In this document: positions 8,911-17,665 of the stretch, piece by piece
Layout: every line of letters begins with the position of its first letter
Position numbering within the stretch: position 1 is the first letter of the stretch
Origin: Phenylobacterium sp.
GTDB taxonomy: Bacteria > Pseudomonadota > Alphaproteobacteria > Caulobacterales > Caulobacteraceae
Length of the DNA stretch: 64,000 bases
Assembly (NCBI RefSeq): GCF_030697925.1
Contig: NZ_JAUYOJ010000185.1
Span: 30,858 to 94,857 of the forward strand
Direction of reading: 5' to 3'
The notes under the pieces: model-generated
Told to the model about the DNA's origin: nothing
The model's input: only the letters and a program-made list of their open reading frames with translations
Database searches by the model: none
Program-made: the position numbers and the translations under genes

Positions 8911-10242
8911 CTAGCCGAGCCGCGAGGTCCGGGGCTCCTTCACCCGCAGCAACAGCACCATGAGCGCGGCGATCAGGAAGGCGATGGAGATCGAGAACAT
9001 CGGGCCATAGCCGAGGGTCGACGAGATCAGACCGCCCAGCAGCGGACCCAGCGAGCCCATGATCCCCTCCGCCGTGGCCGAGAAGGCGATGCGCATGGGC
9101 ATCTCGTCGCGCTCGCCGAACTCCAGGATCATGGTGCCGGCGCTCATCATGTAGCCGGACTGCGCCGCCCCCAGGCCGAAGAAGGCGATGAAGATGGCCA
9201 CGAAGTCGTGGCCGGTCATCAGCACCACGGTCGAGCCGACCCAGAGGACCAGCGACAGCAGCATGATCAGCCGGAAACCGGTCTTGTCGCCCAGATAGCC
9301 CCAGACCAGGTTCGAAAGCGTGTCGGCGCCCAGGAAGGCCAGGGACAGCAGGCCGAGGTTCTTGCCGCTCATCTCGATCGTCGATGAGGCGAAGATCACG
9401 TAGAACGGCACGGCCATGCGCGCGGCGATGGTCAGCATCTGCACGACCATGAAGAACATGAAGCCGCGCTCGGCCAGCAGCGCCGGGAAGTCCTTGAACC
9501 GGTCGCGCAGCCGCGACCGTGCCCGCACGGTGGGCGGCTCGGGCTCGATCATCAGCAGCCGAAGGGCGGTGAGGCCGAGGCTGGTCAGGCAGAAGGCGAA
9601 GAGGAAGGTGGTCGAGTAGCCGTTGCCGAACAGGTTGGCGTCGATGAAATAACGCCCGGCGAGATAGGCCAGGCCCGCGGCGATCACCCCGCCGGTGGCG
9701 TTGCGCCACGCCTGCAATCGGCCGCGCCGGCTGATCGGGATCACCTTGGCCAGCAGCATCGAGAACACCACCCGCTGGGTGCCCATGAACAGGCCGAACA
9801 GGAACATGAAGCCGATGATGGCGACGACCTTCGACTGGCCCGACAGGAACCAGCCGGCCAGCGCCATGCCGATGATCTGCAGCCGCGCCAGCCCGCCCAT
9901 CCACAGGGCGGCGGGCATGACCTTGGTGCGGTGCTCGATCTGGTTGGCGCCGATAATGGGGCTGATCACCCCGCCGAGCTGCTGCAGGCCCAGGCCCAGG
10001 CCGACCACCAGGTTTGAACCCGACAGCATGTAAAGATAGGCCGGCAGGAAGGTCGGAGCGTTGATCAGCCGGAAACCGGTCATGCCCAGCATGCCGTGCA
10101 GGTAGTGGGCGACGTAGTTGCGCTTCAGATTGTCCCAGACGAACTTCTCGTAGGCGGTTTCCTTTTCCGCCAGGCTGGGCTCGGCGGTCGTCACCTCGGG
10201 CGCGGCCGCGGCCTCGCCCTCTTCCTCGAATCTTGATTCCAA
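8911..10242 (-). CDS. MFS transporter
   Basis: ~12 hydrophobic segments; LGYLGDKTGFRLIM-type loop, ISRRGRLQAWRNATGGV. Confidence 0.85.
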   Translation of the reverse strand: MESRFEEEGEAAAAPEVTTAEPSLAEKETAYEKFVWDNLKRNYVAHYLHGMLGMTGFRLINAPTFLPAYLYMLSGSNLVVGLGLGLQQLGGVISPIIGANQIEHRTKVMPAALWMGGLARLQIIGMALAGWFLSGQSKVVAIIGFMFLFGLFMGTQRVVFSMLLAKVIPISRRGRLQAWRNATGGVIAAGLAYLAGRYFIDANLFGNGYSTTFLFAFCLTSLGLTALRLLMIEPEPPTVRARSRLRDRFKDFPALLAERGFMFFMVVQMLTIAARMAVPFYVIFASSTIEMSGKNLGLLSLAFLGADTLSNLVWGYLGDKTGFRLIMLLSLVLWVGSTVVLMTGHDFVAIFIAFFGLGAAQSGYMMSAGTMILEFGERDEMPMRIAFSATAEGIMGSLGPLLGGLISSTLGYGPMFSISIAFLIAALMVLLLRVKEPRTSRLG

Positions 10243-10369
10243 CAGCGTCGCGCCCGCGCGTGCAGGGACTGAAAGCCGCGCCGGCTCTCCCTAATGCTTA
10301 TCGACTTAATTCAATGATCCCGGTCTAGCAGAGTCCCCGGGCGGGGAAAGCCCCAAAGGCCCGCGAGGG

Positions 10370-11170
10370 TCATACCCGGCGCAAGAACTCGGTGATGATG
10401 GCGCTGGTCGCCCCGGGATTCTCGAGGCTGGGCATGTGCGCCGCGCCTTCGATGAGCCTGGCCTGGGCCCCCGGGATTGCGCGGGCCAGATAGGCGCTGC
10501 GGGTCAAGAGGTGCGGGAAGTCGAGATCGCCCCAGGCGACCAGGGTGGGGACGGTGATCTCGCCGACCCGGTCGTAGGCCGGCGGAGGATCGCGCAGGCG
10601 CCCGGCGGTCTGGGCGCGCAGGGCGATCCCGTTCATGGCCAGGAACAGCTCGCGGGCCGGTCCGCCGACGCGGCCTTCCGGCGAGGTCGGGCCGTCCAGC
10701 CAGACCCGGGCCTCCAGGGCGTTGACGTGGTCGAGGTCCTCCGAGGCGTCGATCTCGGCGAGGACCGGCACGATCGAGGGCGGGTATTCCACCGCCGGCG
10801 AACCGCTCACCGCCGGGGCGATAAGCACCAGGGCGCGCACCCGGTCCGGATGGGCGAGCGTCGCGTCGATGGCGATGCGGCCGCCCTGGGACGCGCCGAC
10901 CAGGACGGCGGGCTGGTCGCCGGCGATGGCGTCCAGCACCGCCATCAGGTCGTCGACATGCGAGTAGGTTTCGTCCGCGTGCAGGGTCTCGCCGAAGCCG
11001 CGGCGGTCATAGGCCACGGCGTGATGGCTCAGGGCCGCGACCGCCATCTGGTGGCGCCACATCCGCCGGTCGCCGACGCCTGCGTGCAGGAAGACGACGG
11101 GCGCCCCGCGGCCCGACGTCTCCGCGACCAGCCTGGCCGCGCCGGAGGGAATCGAGATGGCTGTCGACAT
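10370..11170 (-). CDS. Alpha/beta hydrolase
   Basis: VVFLHAGVGDRRMWRHQ, VLVGASQGGRIA nucleophile elbow, C-terminal GAAHMPSLENP. Confidence 0.92.
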   Translation of the reverse strand: MSTAISIPSGAARLVAETSGRGAPVVFLHAGVGDRRMWRHQMAVAALSHHAVAYDRRGFGETLHADETYSHVDDLMAVLDAIAGDQPAVLVGASQGGRIAIDATLAHPDRVRALVLIAPAVSGSPAVEYPPSIVPVLAEIDASEDLDHVNALEARVWLDGPTSPEGRVGGPARELFLAMNGIALRAQTAGRLRDPPPAYDRVGEITVPTLVAWGDLDFPHLLTRSAYLARAIPGAQARLIEGAAHMPSLENPGATSAIITEFLRRV

Positions 11171-11177
11171 GCCGGCC

Positions 11178-11975
11178 TTATGCCACAGAGCCCCAGTGCC
11201 CGTCGTCGTCCAGATCGTCGTCGAACTCGGCCACCACCTCCATCACCCGTTCCAGGGGGATGCAGCGACCCAGGCGCTCCGCCTCGTGGGTGGCGACATA
11301 GATGCCGATCCATTGCAGCAGGGTGGTCTCGCCGGCCTCGGCGCGCAGGGCCACCGGCCCGCCCGAACAGCCGGCCCCGCCGACGCCGTCGACATGGAAG
11401 CTGTAGGCGTTGATCCGATAGTCCGTCGCCAGGGTGAAGCCCCGCGCGATCGGCGCGTCGCGCAGGATGGCGGCCCCGCCGGGATAGCCGTAGATCAGGC
11501 CCGGCGAGCCGGCGGTGAGCGCCAGGCCCTGGGGCGTCACCTGGTAGTCGCCGAACCGACCTAGCATGTTGATCGCTTGGGGATCGCGCTTCAGCCGGAC
11601 GGGCACGGCGGCGACGTCGAGGGCGGCGTCGTCCGGGTCGCCGTGCCAGGCGAATAGCGGCCGGGTCCCGTCATAGAGCGGGACATCCAGCCCGAGCGCC
11701 TCGCAGGTCAGGGTGTGGCCATAGATCTCGCTCCAGGTCGCCTCGGTCCCGCGGTTCTGGAAATAGAAGGTGTGCGGCTTGAGCAGGCAGTGCAGGGCGG
11801 TCAGGACCAGGTAGCGATCGGCCCGCAGGTGGTAGAGGAAGCCCGAAAACACCTGATGCGGCGCGCCTGACTTCAGGCGGGTGGCGAAGCGCGACGTCGC
11901 CAGGGCGAGGGGGTCCAGGAGGTCCATCACGCTATCCATGTCGGCGACCCGACGGTCGAGGCGTCCGCAAGCCAT
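11178..11975 (-). CDS. Trypsin-like serine peptidase domain protein
   Basis: Candidate triad: LTALHCL (His), DAALDVAAVPV (Asp), GCSGGPV (Ser). Confidence 0.75.
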   Translation of the reverse strand: MACGRLDRRVADMDSVMDLLDPLALATSRFATRLKSGAPHQVFSGFLYHLRADRYLVLTALHCLLKPHTFYFQNRGTEATWSEIYGHTLTCEALGLDVPLYDGTRPLFAWHGDPDDAALDVAAVPVRLKRDPQAINMLGRFGDYQVTPQGLALTAGSPGLIYGYPGGAAILRDAPIARGFTLATDYRINAYSFHVDGVGGAGCSGGPVALRAEAGETTLLQWIGIYVATHEAERLGRCIPLERVMEVVAEFDDDLDDDGHWGSVA

Positions 11976-12027
11976 TACGACGCTTTCACCACTTCTTCGA
12001 TAGTGTCCCTGCGTAACGGCGGTTCGC

Positions 12028-12040
12028 ATTCAATTTGAAT
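12028..12040. promoter_or_regulatory. Perfect inverted repeat ATTCAA-T-TTGAAT in divergent intergenic region (candidate operator)
   Basis: Sequence gcATTCAATTTGAATagc, ~17 nt upstream of the TTG start at 12057 and between two divergent genes. Confidence 0.5.
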
Positions 12041-12056
12041 AGCGTTTGAGTAGATT

Positions 12057-13889
12057 TTGACGGACTCCCCACCCCTCGACACCGCCGATGACCGCGCCTG
12101 GGAAGAGCCGCGCGCACTGCTGCGCGCGGTTTGGGCCACGCCGGGGCCAGGGTCGGAGGCCGCCGCCGGTCCGGGGCCCGACATCCTCTTCGGAGCCGAC
12201 GCGCCGCTGGCCGGCGCCGCGGCCCTGGCGCCTCAGCAGGCGGTGTCCCTGGCCGTCCTTACCGCCGCCGACGCGGCCGCCTTCGCCGACGAGTTGTTCG
12301 GCCGCTGGTTCCCGCGTCCCGCCTCGGTGATCGAGCTGCGACGCCTGGCGGCCCTGGCGCGGCGCGGCGAGCCGCGGATGGGCCTGATCGAGACCGCCGA
12401 CGGGGTCGTGGTCGTCGCCTGGGCCGGAGCCGGGGCCGCGGCCGAGCGGTGGCCCTTGGCGCCACAGGCCCGTCAGGCCCTGGAGGCGCCCGGCCGCGTC
12501 CTGGTGGTGATCTTCGCCCCGACCCGGTCCAGCGAACTGGCCGCCAGCGCCGCCGACGCCTTCGGCCTCTCGCCCCTGGAAGCCCGGCTGGCCGAGGCCT
12601 TCCTGTCGTCGCCGACCCTGGAGATCGCCGCCGCCCAGGTGGGGGTCGGCCGCGAGACCGCGCGCGACGCCATGGACCGCATCATGGCCAAGACCGGCGT
12701 GCGGCGCTCCACGGATATCGTGCGACGCCTGACCGAGCTGATGTGCGCCGCGCCGGCCGAGTCGCCGGCCGCCTCCGACGCCCTGATCGAGACCCTGGGC
12801 CTGACGCCGGCCGAGGCGGGAGTCGCCGTGCGCATCGCCGCTGGCCGCTCGCACCGCGAGGCGGCCGACGACCTGGGCCTGAAGCTGGAGACCGTCCGCG
12901 GCTACGCCAAGGCCGCGCTCGCCAAGGTAGGCGTCGCCCGCGCCAAGGACCTGGCCCGGCTGGTGACCGAGATCCAGGCCCTATCGCGCCTGATCGCCGT
13001 GGCCGAACCGATCTTCACCTCCGACGCTCCGTCGGCGCGGCTGAGGCTGATCCCGGCGGAGGACGGGCGGCGGCTGGCCTTCCTGGATTATGGTCCGCAG
13101 AGCGGCGCGCCGATCTGCGTCTTCCACGGCTTCATGGCCGGCCGCAGCCTGCCCCCGGCCCAGGTCCGGGCCCTGCAGCGGCGAGGCTTGCGTCCGCTGG
13201 TGCTGCAGCGGCCGGGCTTCGGCCTGACCACGCCCGCGCCGGGCGAGTCTTACCTGGACCAGGCGATCGAGGACCTGGCCATGCTCCTCAAGACCCTGCG
13301 CATAGACCGGACCCTGATCCTGGCGCGGGACGGTGGGGTGGCCGTGGCCCTCGGCTTCGCCGCGCGGCATCCGGAGCGGGTCGCGGGCGGCCTGCTGCTC
13401 AATCCGCGCCAGCCCCGGGGACTGCCCAAGAGCTATCGTTCGCCGGTCGCCACCTTCACCCGCGGCCTGCTGAACAAGCCCCAGGTGATCGGGGCGCTGG
13501 GCGACCTGCTGCGCCGCCAGACGCGGACTGAGGCGGTGGAGGCCATCCTGCGGCGCGGCCTGACGGCGGTCGCGGGGGATCGAGCGGCGCTGGAGGACGA
13601 CGCGGTCCGCAGTCAGTTGGTGCGCGACATCCAGGCTCAGTTCGCCCATTCCAGCGCCGGCTTCGTTGCGGAGCACGCCCTCTACGCCCGAGGCTGGAGC
13701 CCGCCGGCCGTTCCCGCCGGGGCGGGCGCCTGGGCCGTGGCCCACTGCGCCGCATTGGGCGAGGAGCCGCCGCGGGCCACCTGGTCGAATCTGCCCGGCG
13801 TCAGCTACCACGTCATTCCGGAGGCGGGCGTGCTGGTTCAGTTCACTCACGCCGAGGCGCTGGCGGGGTGTCTGCCCTTGGACCACTAG
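12057..13889 (+). CDS. Tandem LuxR-type HTH domains fused to an alpha/beta-hydrolase-fold domain
   Basis: Two HTH-like segments (LSPLEARLAEAFLSSPTLEIAAAQVGVGRETARDAMDRIMAKTGV; LTPAEAGVAVRIAAGRSHREAADDLGLKLETVRGYAKAALAKVGV) followed by hydrolase fold VFHGFMAGR...PLVLQRPGFG...LILARDGGVAVALGFAARHPERV. TTG start per ORF track; start uncertain. Confidence 0.8.
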   Translation: MTDSPPLDTADDRAWEEPRALLRAVWATPGPGSEAAAGPGPDILFGADAPLAGAAALAPQQAVSLAVLTAADAAAFADELFGRWFPRPASVIELRRLAALARRGEPRMGLIETADGVVVVAWAGAGAAAERWPLAPQARQALEAPGRVLVVIFAPTRSSELAASAADAFGLSPLEARLAEAFLSSPTLEIAAAQVGVGRETARDAMDRIMAKTGVRRSTDIVRRLTELMCAAPAESPAASDALIETLGLTPAEAGVAVRIAAGRSHREAADDLGLKLETVRGYAKAALAKVGVARAKDLARLVTEIQALSRLIAVAEPIFTSDAPSARLRLIPAEDGRRLAFLDYGPQSGAPICVFHGFMAGRSLPPAQVRALQRRGLRPLVLQRPGFGLTTPAPGESYLDQAIEDLAMLLKTLRIDRTLILARDGGVAVALGFAARHPERVAGGLLLNPRQPRGLPKSYRSPVATFTRGLLNKPQVIGALGDLLRRQTRTEAVEAILRRGLTAVAGDRAALEDDAVRSQLVRDIQAQFAHSSAGFVAEHALYARGWSPPAVPAGAGAWAVAHCAALGEEPPRATWSNLPGVSYHVIPEAGVLVQFTHAEALAGCLPLDH

Positions 13890-14049
13890 GGCCGCCGCCC
13901 CCCCGAACGACGGCCCAGTCGTCATTGCGCCGGTCGGCGGCGCGCTACGGCGACGGCGCTCCTTCGGCAGGAGCCCGCGACATTCTAGGCGCCGTCCCAA
14001 ATTTCGCGCCGCCCCCTTTTGGGGGCGTGACTGAAGAGCGACGGTCCGT

Positions 14050-14235
14050 TCAGTGGCCGGGACGCGGCTGGAAGGAGCGCGGCTCCTTGAGCTTGCCCTC
14101 CGGCTTGTCGGCCTTCTGGCCGTGCTGCGGCATGGCCGCCGATTTGGGCGGGCTGAAGCGAGCCGTCTGATCCTGCTGCTGGAACCTCAGGGGCATGGGT
14201 CTTTCCTCCGACGATTTCTTTGCCCGGCGGCTCAT
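14050..14235 (-). CDS. 61-aa basic hypothetical protein, start overlaps stop of upstream transglutaminase gene
   Basis: MSRRAKKSSEERPMPLRFQQQDQTARFSPPKSAAMPQHGQKADKPEGKLKEPRSFQPRPGH; ATGA overlap at 14232-14235. Confidence 0.6.
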   Translation of the reverse strand: MSRRAKKSSEERPMPLRFQQQDQTARFSPPKSAAMPQHGQKADKPEGKLKEPRSFQPRPGH

Positions 14236-15107
14236 GCGGCCGCCTTGACGGGTTCGGTGGGGCGCACGTCGACGCGCACGGTCAGGGTCGAGGCGCCAGG
14301 GTCGCCCAGGATCGATCCGCCGACCGGCGCGGCCTCCTCGGGCGTCCGGCTGACCGCTACCGGGATCAGGGCCGAGGACTCCGCCAGGCCGTTGGTGGGG
14401 TCGAACTCCGTCCAGCCGAATTCCGGCAGGAAGACCTCGCACCAGGCGTGGGTGGCGCCCGCGCCCCGGAGGCCCGATGGGACGGGCGAATAGAGGTAGC
14501 CGGTGACGAACCTGGCGGCGTAACCCAGCCGCCGCAGGCTCTCGACCATCAGCCAGGCGAGGTCGCGGCAGGCGCCCGAGCCCATGGCGGCGGTGTGGGC
14601 GGGGCTGCGGGCGTCGCCCTCCGCCCGCTCGGCGTAGTCGAACTGCTCATGGATGCTGGCGTTGATCCGCAGCACGAGGTCGAGCGCCGTCTCGTCGGGC
14701 CGCGGGAGGTGACGGCGCAGCCAGTCGAGCAGCAGGCCGTTGGGATCCTCCGTGGCCGGGTCGATGAACGGGTCGAGCACAAGGCGGTCGCAGCGGCCGT
14801 AGACGATCGGCATGGCGGTCTGCGGACCGTCGATCCGCGGCGAGAGCGGGGCCGGGAAGCGCTCGATCACCAGTTCGCTGACGATGGAAAGCGCGGTCGC
14901 TTCGCCGTGCGGGGCGAGCAGGCATACGCAGTTGCCGAGGGCGTCGTACCGCCAGCGAGTCTCACCGGCGAGGGAGAAGCTGAGCGAGGCGTGGACGATG
15001 CGGGTGGCGTGGCTGTCGCGCGGCCGGACCAGCAGCCGTTGCGGCCCGAATTTCACGGGCTTTTCATAGTCGTACCGGGTCTCGTGACGGATGGTCAGAC
15101 GGGTCAT
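14232..15107 (-). CDS. Transglutaminase-like family protein
   Basis: MTRLTIRHETRYDYEKPV N-terminal domain; GSGACRDLAWLMVESLRRLGYAARFVTGYL (Cys), THAWCEVFLPEFGWTEFDPTNG (His/Asp). Confidence 0.93.
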   Translation of the reverse strand: MTRLTIRHETRYDYEKPVKFGPQRLLVRPRDSHATRIVHASLSFSLAGETRWRYDALGNCVCLLAPHGEATALSIVSELVIERFPAPLSPRIDGPQTAMPIVYGRCDRLVLDPFIDPATEDPNGLLLDWLRRHLPRPDETALDLVLRINASIHEQFDYAERAEGDARSPAHTAAMGSGACRDLAWLMVESLRRLGYAARFVTGYLYSPVPSGLRGAGATHAWCEVFLPEFGWTEFDPTNGLAESSALIPVAVSRTPEEAAPVGGSILGDPGASTLTVRVDVRPTEPVKAAA

Positions 15108-15201
15108 GGCAAGTTCGGAACCCGTCGTGGCGCAGGTCGGTTCCCACCGTGGAGGCAGCCTTGGAACTCGCGGAACATAAACAGAATATCGAGGCCCCGA
15201 G

Positions 15202-15879
15202 GTGATGTGTCGCAACCCGACGACGCCCCCGCAGCGCGACTTGCGCCAAGCGCGCCAACGGGCAAGGGACGGCGCCCTCGAGGAGGGCGCGCCTGGGACC
15301 CTTGAGGAGGTGGCCGCGGGGGTCGACGTCTGCCGTCGCTGCGAGCTGTGGCGCGACGCCACCCAGGGGGTGGCCGGCGAGGGTTCCGCGGCGGCGCGGC
15401 TGATGTTCGTGGGCGAGCAGCCGGGCGATATCGAGGACCTGGCGGGCCGGCCGTTCGTCGGCCCGGCGGGCCAGGTGCTGGACCGCGCGCTCGCCGAGGC
15501 CGGCGTGCCGCGGACCGCGACCTATGTGACCAACGCGGTGAAGCACTTCCGGCATGAACAGCGCGGCAAGCGGCGCATCCACCAGACGCCCACCGCGCGC
15601 CACGTGGAGGCCTGCCGCTGGTGGCTGGACGCCGAGCGCCGCATCCTCCGGCCCCGGGTGATCGTGGCCCTGGGCGGCACGGCGGCCCAGGCGGTGTTCG
15701 GCAAGGCCACGCCCATCGCCACGAACCGCGGCAAGGCGCTGCAACTGACCGACCAGGCCCAGGGCGTGGTCACCTACCACCCGTCCTACCTGCTGCGCGT
15801 GCCCGACGCGGAGGCCAAGGCCCAGGCCTATGCGGCCTTCGTCGAGGATCTGCGATTTGCCTGGAAGCTGGCGGGCTGA
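15202..15879 (+). CDS. udgX: UdgX-type uracil-DNA binding/glycosylase protein
   Basis: GEQPGDIEDLAGRPFVGPAG motif A plus KRRIHQTP R-loop typical of UdgX; YHPSYLLR. Confidence 0.88.
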   Translation: MMCRNPTTPPQRDLRQARQRARDGALEEGAPGTLEEVAAGVDVCRRCELWRDATQGVAGEGSAAARLMFVGEQPGDIEDLAGRPFVGPAGQVLDRALAEAGVPRTATYVTNAVKHFRHEQRGKRRIHQTPTARHVEACRWWLDAERRILRPRVIVALGGTAAQAVFGKATPIATNRGKALQLTDQAQGVVTYHPSYLLRVPDAEAKAQAYAAFVEDLRFAWKLAG

Positions 15880-15938
15880 GTCCGGAACGATGCGCCGACG
15901 GGTCGGTTGAAGCAGCTTGGAACGCAACGGAGGTCGCT

Positions 15939-16385
15939 ATGACCCAACCGACAGCCCAGGTCTCCAAGACCATCGCCGCCCCCGCCAACGACGTCTGGGA
16001 CGCGCTCATCAAGCCCGAGATCATCAAGACCTACATGTTCGGCGCCGACGTCCAGAGCGACTGGAAGGTCGGCAGCCCGATCAGGATCGAGGGCGAGTAC
16101 AATGGCAAGGCCTTCCGGGATAAGGGCGAGGTCCGCTCGTTCGAGCCGCAGCGGCGGCTGAGCTATACCCACTGGAGCCAGCAGTCCGGCGAGCCCGACA
16201 TCCCCGACAACTACCATGTGGTGACCTACGAGCTGGAACCGGCCGGCGACGGCAAGACCAAGGTGACGCTCACCCAGTCGAACCTGAACGGCCAGGTGAA
16301 GGAGTCCGACCTCAAGATGCGGCCTGAGTACGAGAAGACCTGGGCCAGCATCCTGGACGGCCTGGAAGAGGCCGTCGCCCACTAG
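15939..16385 (+). CDS. SRPBCC (AHSA1-like) domain protein
   Basis: QVSKTIAAPANDVWDALIKPEIIKTYMFG..GSPIRIEGEYNGKAFRDKGEV. Confidence 0.9.
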   Translation: MTQPTAQVSKTIAAPANDVWDALIKPEIIKTYMFGADVQSDWKVGSPIRIEGEYNGKAFRDKGEVRSFEPQRRLSYTHWSQQSGEPDIPDNYHVVTYELEPAGDGKTKVTLTQSNLNGQVKESDLKMRPEYEKTWASILDGLEEAVAH

Positions 16386-17545
16386 GCCCGCCGGGCGCTC
16401 CGTAAGGCCAGCAACCCCAGGCCGATGACGATCATCGACCCGCCCGCGCCCAGGAAGGCGGTGCGGTAGGAGGTGGCGTCCGCCAGCGGGCCGAAGCCCA
16501 GCAGCATGACCGTGAGCGCCGTCAGGCCGGCGAAGTTGCGGGTCGCCGCCAGGGTGGCCCGCATCGCGGTCGGAATGGCGTCGTGCAGCCGGGCGTCGAA
16601 ATTGATGTCGATCACCTTGAAGAGGCCGGCCAGGACCGCGACCAGGGCGACCGTCCAGACCTGGAAGACCGCCGCGGCCACGGCCAGGAGCGCGCCGATG
16701 CCGGCGAACAGGGCCAGGAAGCCACGCTCGGGCATGCGCCGGAAGCGATGGGCCGTGGCCGCGCCGGCGCCCTGGGCCGCGCCGACCGCCGCAGCGAGCA
16801 GGGCCGCCTGCGAGGCGTCGAACCCGACCCCGCGCCCGAAGACCGGCCAGAAGCCCTCCAGCCCGCCGCCGAAGGCCTGGCTCAGCGCCAGCAGCAGGAT
16901 GACGCCGGGGATCACGGGATGGCCGGCGGCATAGGCGAAGCCTCGCTTCAGTTGGCCGAGATAGTCCGCCCTGCCCAGCGCCAGGGTCCGCGTCGCCCGG
17001 GGCAAGGCCAATGCGGACCCGGCCGCGGCCACGGCGGCGGCGACGCTGGCGATCAGGGCTGCGGAATAGCCGAAGCGCACCGCATAGGCCGCGGCGACGG
17101 AGGACAGCAGGATGGCGGCGAAGAGGAAGCCCTGGGCCCGGCCGATCACCCGGGCATAGTCCTCGGCGCGGCCGACCTCGCGCAGTTCGTCATAGACCAG
17201 GGCCTCGAAGGTCCCGTTGGTGAAGGCGCTCTTGGCTCCCCACAGCATCAGGCCGACCAGGAAGCCGGCGAAGCCCGGGAACAGCAGCCAGGCGAGGAAG
17301 CCCAGGCCGCGGACCAGTTGGGCGCCGCACAGCAGCCAGCGGCGCGAGAAGCGGTCGGCGAGCAGGCCCGAGGGCATCTGCAGCACGAAGGCCGTGGTCG
17401 ACCAGGCGATCAGGGTGACGGAGACCTGCCAGGGGGTCAGGCCGTGGTCGACGAACATCACAGCATAGAGCGGATAGATCAGCAGGAAGCCGTCGAAGAA
17501 CTTGAAGGCGCAGGCCGCGGCGAGGAGACGCTGGAGCGGGGCCAC
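16382..17545 (-). CDS. MFS transporter
   Basis: LIAWSTTAFVLQMPSGLLADRFSRRWLL; ~12 TM segments. Confidence 0.9.
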   Translation of the reverse strand: MAPLQRLLAAACAFKFFDGFLLIYPLYAVMFVDHGLTPWQVSVTLIAWSTTAFVLQMPSGLLADRFSRRWLLCGAQLVRGLGFLAWLLFPGFAGFLVGLMLWGAKSAFTNGTFEALVYDELREVGRAEDYARVIGRAQGFLFAAILLSSVAAAYAVRFGYSAALIASVAAAVAAAGSALALPRATRTLALGRADYLGQLKRGFAYAAGHPVIPGVILLLALSQAFGGGLEGFWPVFGRGVGFDASQAALLAAAVGAAQGAGAATAHRFRRMPERGFLALFAGIGALLAVAAAVFQVWTVALVAVLAGLFKVIDINFDARLHDAIPTAMRATLAATRNFAGLTALTVMLLGFGPLADATSYRTAFLGAGGSMIVIGLGLLALRSARRA

Positions 17546-17552
17546 GGCCCTA

Positions 17553-17601
17553 GACCCTTTCCGTTTCAGAGGGAGTCATCTGAAACGGGCAAAAAGGATC
17601 T
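17553..17601. repeat. Palindromic element A (CCGTTTCAGA...TCTGAAACGG)
   Basis: 10-bp inverted arms ccgtttcaga (17561-17570) / tctgaaacgg with imperfect outer arms. Confidence 0.7.
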
Positions 17602-17615
17602 ATCTTCAAAAGTTT

Positions 17616-17665
17616 AGAGCGTGACGGGCGCTTCAACCGGTGTCCACTTGAAGCTGTCACGCTCT
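17616..17665. repeat. Palindromic element B (AGAGCGTGAC...GTCACGCTCT)
   Basis: 10-bp outer arms plus inner GCTTCAA/TTGAAGC arms; overlaps the stop of the next gene. Confidence 0.8.

Noticed and set aside
7558-9387. Plus-strand ORFs opposite the histidine kinase (e.g. 8071-9387)
   Set aside because: Antisense artefacts over conserved PAS/kinase and MFS coding sequence
12131-13531. 466-aa alternative + frame ORF inside the HTH/hydrolase fusion
   Set aside because: Translation dominated by R/G/P/A repeats; out-of-frame shadow of the real gene
13990-14040. Possible terminator hairpin cgcccccttttgggggcg after the fusion gene
   Set aside because: Short symmetric C/G run with no T tract; could terminate but evidence is too weak to list as a feature
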